This document shows, piece by piece, positions 61,881-64,000 of a DNA stretch of 64,000 nucleotides. Made by a program: the position numbers and the translations under genes. This DNA comes from Hyaloscypha bicolor E (Eukaryota; Ascomycota; Leotiomycetes; Helotiales; Hyaloscyphaceae), in NCBI RefSeq assembly GCF_002865645.1, contig NW_020194588.1, forward strand, positions 1,096,529-1,160,528, given 5' to 3'. Position 1 is the stretch's first letter, and every line of letters begins with the position of its first letter. The notes under the pieces are model-generated. The model did no database searches. It saw only the letters and a list, made by a program, of their open reading frames with translations, and had not been told where the DNA came from.

Positions 61881-63440
61881 GTAGCGCATACCTAATTAGA
61901 AGTTACTTGCTCTCTTCCTCCTTCTTTGTCGCCACCGGCTAGTCCCCTTTCTGTTCCTTCGTCGCCACCTGCTAGTCCGCTTTCTGCTCCTGGGTCGCCG
62001 CCTGCTAGTCCCCTTTCTGCTCCTGGTTCGCCGCCTGCTAGTCCGCTTTCTGCTCCTAGTTTGCCGCCTACTAGTTCACGATCTATTCCCGGTTCGCCGC
62101 ATTATATTCCATAATCCCCGGCTACTTATAGATTATCACAATGGCATAAATTATCGCGAGGCACCAAAACATTAGTGCTATTAACCTAGCTCCTACTACC
62201 TGCTACAGGCGCGGCACTTATTCGGCTAGTCCCCCATATGCCTATTAAAGACAAGGTATGCGCTTATGATTTAGTAGTAATTCGTAAGCGATTTGCTAAT
62301 ACGCCCGCAGCCCCTTAGCCAGGGCCAAATTAATAGTAACCTTATTAATAATAGCGGCTTGCCAAAGAAATATTCGTATATACCATACCTAATATCCATA
62401 TAAATATTTAAGAAGAATTTCACGGTCGGCCAGGAAAGCCATACCCATAACGAGCTATTCGCGCAAGTCTATCTTTAGTAATATTATATATTATCTCGCT
62501 AATCGCTATTAACTAGTTGTCTTGTCTTTCCTGCCCGTAATAAAGATGGTATATAGTGCGGTTATTATATTAGCCAGGGTAATAGGCAAAAGTGCATTAA
62601 TATATACTATCCGCTTTCCTTATTATTTACGAGAACTAATAAATAGCATTTACTTATTATCTCCTTATTACTAAACTATTCGCTAATAGTTAGCTAGCCA
62701 CTAGCCGTGCTTTAGAAGAATACCCACAAGCTACTCAAGCTTCTGCCCGACTATAACCATATCCTTAGTGCGAATTATTAGAGGCAGGCTCGAGAGCTAT
62801 CTAATCTCGACCTAGTAAAGGTAATGCTTGCGGTCGAGGTATCTAATTATCTTTATTACCGCTAGCTCGGTAGTAATATATATACTAATTATCTCCATAT
62901 ATAAACCGAATTAGTAGCTAATTATTTACTTAGACCCTCAAAGAATAACGCACTCTAAAGCGCAAGCGCCCCTCCCAAGACACCTCTCCCCTAATAAGAG
63001 AGCTCAGGGCTCCTACGAGTTCCTCGAGTAATATACGAGAATTAATTAGTTAAGTACTAGAGGTAATTAAGTTAATTAGTCATGTTATAAAGAACGAGTT
63101 AGTATAGAAGGTTAATTGGCTAGAGGAGTATAATATTCCTATTATCTACCTATTTATTCGCGATTAACTAACCAAATATTAGATTATTAGAGGTATCTCG
63201 CGAGAAATAATATTGGATATATAAAGCCCTTACGGGCTTAATTATAGCTCATAATACGGCGGTAGAGTAGTCTGTAAAGGAAAGTGGCCTTCCTAGTTTA
63301 AATAACTTAATTATAATATTCAGGTTTTTGGCTAATGAGGCCGGAGAGAATTCCGGCTCAGTATCTAGAGGTAAGGAGTCTTCTAATATAGAGATAATTA
63401 TTACTAATAAACCCTTGGACTAATTATTACCGATTTGCCT
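61880..63440 (+). pseudogene. coding relic with Ser/Pro repeat N-terminus, possibly gag-like
   Basis: The Pro/Ser-rich repeat stretch is followed on the plus strand by partly legible sequence with stops mostly TAA/TAG: KDKVCAYDLVVIRKRFANTPAAP (62.24-62.32 kb), AKEIFVYTIPNIHINIQEEF (62.36-62.42 kb), VEVSNYLYYR and ELVANYLLRPSKNNAL (62.83-62.96 kb), and 'LGLIITDLPPFRLHIATNL' near 63.41-63.47 kb. CpA and TpG are depleted but not absent. A disordered Ser/Pro start followed by a basic part could be a retrotransposon gag, yet I see no zinc knuckle. The family is unknown. Confidence 0.4.
61926..62110 (+). repeat. 33-bp coding tandem repeat, five copies
   Basis: The unit encodes SPPASPLSAPG (11 residues) and repeats about 5 times (61,929-62,093), with the last copies diverging (PPTSSRSIPG). 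Third-position changes between copies keep the peptide (for example CCCCTT/CCGCTT), suggesting past selection on the protein. Confidence 0.85.
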
Positions 63441-63479
63441 CCTTTTCGGCTACATATAGCTACTAACTTGTAATAGGCT

Positions 63480-64000
63480 TTTTTTTAATATTTAATTTTA
63501 TTTTATAATTATTTAGTTATTAGAAATATTATATAAATATATTATATATAAGCTTTATTTAAATAAGTCCTATCTTCTTAGCAATATAGTGTTTTAATAT
63601 ATAATTGTAAAATTTTTTTTTTTTTTATTTAAAAAATATTTTATAAGTAAACTTAATAAAATAATAAATTGAACTTTAAATATAAATTTATGTATATTTT
63701 ATCATATTTTTATTATATTTTTTCACACACACACAAACAAGCGTTTTATTAACATTTATATATTATAACAATTAAATTAATATATTATACAAAAATTAAT
63801 TGATTATTCATAGGGTTTACGATTTTCATATTTAGACTTATCTAATATAATTATTTAATAATTACGTATCACAGAATATATATAAGATATTTAGAATACT
63901 CACGATTTTTTAGAAAGCTAGCTTATTATAGCAATACTATATCTGAAGCCTTTAAATTTTTATATTGTTGAATTTTTTTTTTTTAATCCCTTTTTTTAAT
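63480..64000. other. AT-rich DNA; non-RIP dinucleotide pattern from about 63.6 kb
   Basis: From about 63.6 kb the DNA is still very AT-rich, but CA and TG words are common (TTTTTTCACACACACACAAACAAGCG at about 63,719-63,744, ATTGATTATTCATAGGG, GTATCACAG). That differs from the rest of the AT-rich sequence. No gene or telomeric TTAGGG array is seen. Poly-T runs occur at 63,610 and 63,976. Confidence 0.55.

Noticed and set aside
1..64000. CRISPR arrays, rRNA, telomeric arrays, prokaryotic operon signals
   Set aside because: No regular repeat-spacer arrays, rRNA cores or TTAGGG tandem arrays were seen. Introns and RIP show a filamentous fungal nuclear genome.

Overview
The window looks like nuclear DNA of a filamentous ascomycete (Pezizomycotina) with a two-compartment genome. 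The gene island has short introns of about 43-60 bp with GTAAGT/GTATGT-type donors, CTAAY-like branch sites and one longer intron of about 229 bp. It carries gene families typical of these fungi: a CorA-like transporter with an LWLWILDG core, a C2H2 factor and small lineage-restricted proteins. The rest is extremely AT-rich, with almost no CpA or TpG left. Reading frames there are broken mostly by TAA/TAG where CAA/CAG would be expected. This is the pattern of repeat-induced point mutation (RIP), and copies of one repeat inside the window show it directly. I cannot fix the class or species.

Layout. 1-13 kb: heavily mutated repeats, with one relic resembling the N-terminal region of fungal AAA ATPases (about 11.2-12.3 kb). 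13.4-17.97 kb: a mutated Helitron with recognisable Rep and Pif1-like helicase domains. 19.06-19.75 kb: an ankyrin-repeat relic on the minus strand. 21.5-23.35 kb: a patch of normal composition without a convincing gene. 23.4-32.3 kb: mutated repeats, including a coiled-coil relic and a (TTA)n tract. 32,337-35,884: an entire mutated hAT transposon, with ends and an 8-bp target duplication still visible. 36.2-37.45 kb: a fold-back-like element, then a 346-bp non-autonomous hAT element with a perfect 8-bp target duplication and a palindromic element nested inside.

38.06-48.02 kb is the gene island: the CorA-like gene (8 exons, probable frame defect at the exon carrying the GMN motif), a three-finger C2H2 gene, a possible small two-exon gene, a 223-aa protein of unknown function on the minus strand, and a 135-aa protein with a ubiquitin-interacting-like motif. 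A 53-bp perfect inverted repeat at 48.28-48.43 kb closes the island. 48.5-50.3 kb is rich in short tandem repeats and reads on the minus strand as a Ser/Thr/Gly-rich relic. 50.3-63.5 kb holds two blocks of a 182-bp satellite, a tRNA-like relic, a poly(A) tract, a 17-bp minisatellite, a long lightly mutated coding relic of unknown family (56.4-61.0 kb) and an SPP-repeat-encoding relic (61.9-63.4 kb). The last ~0.4 kb is AT-rich but keeps CpA and TpG, so its AT-richness has another cause.

Nothing suggests the island genes form one pathway; they appear to be independent accessory genes in a small island between transposon graveyards. All calls come from reading by eye. No database search was possible, and exon borders are predictions from splice signals.
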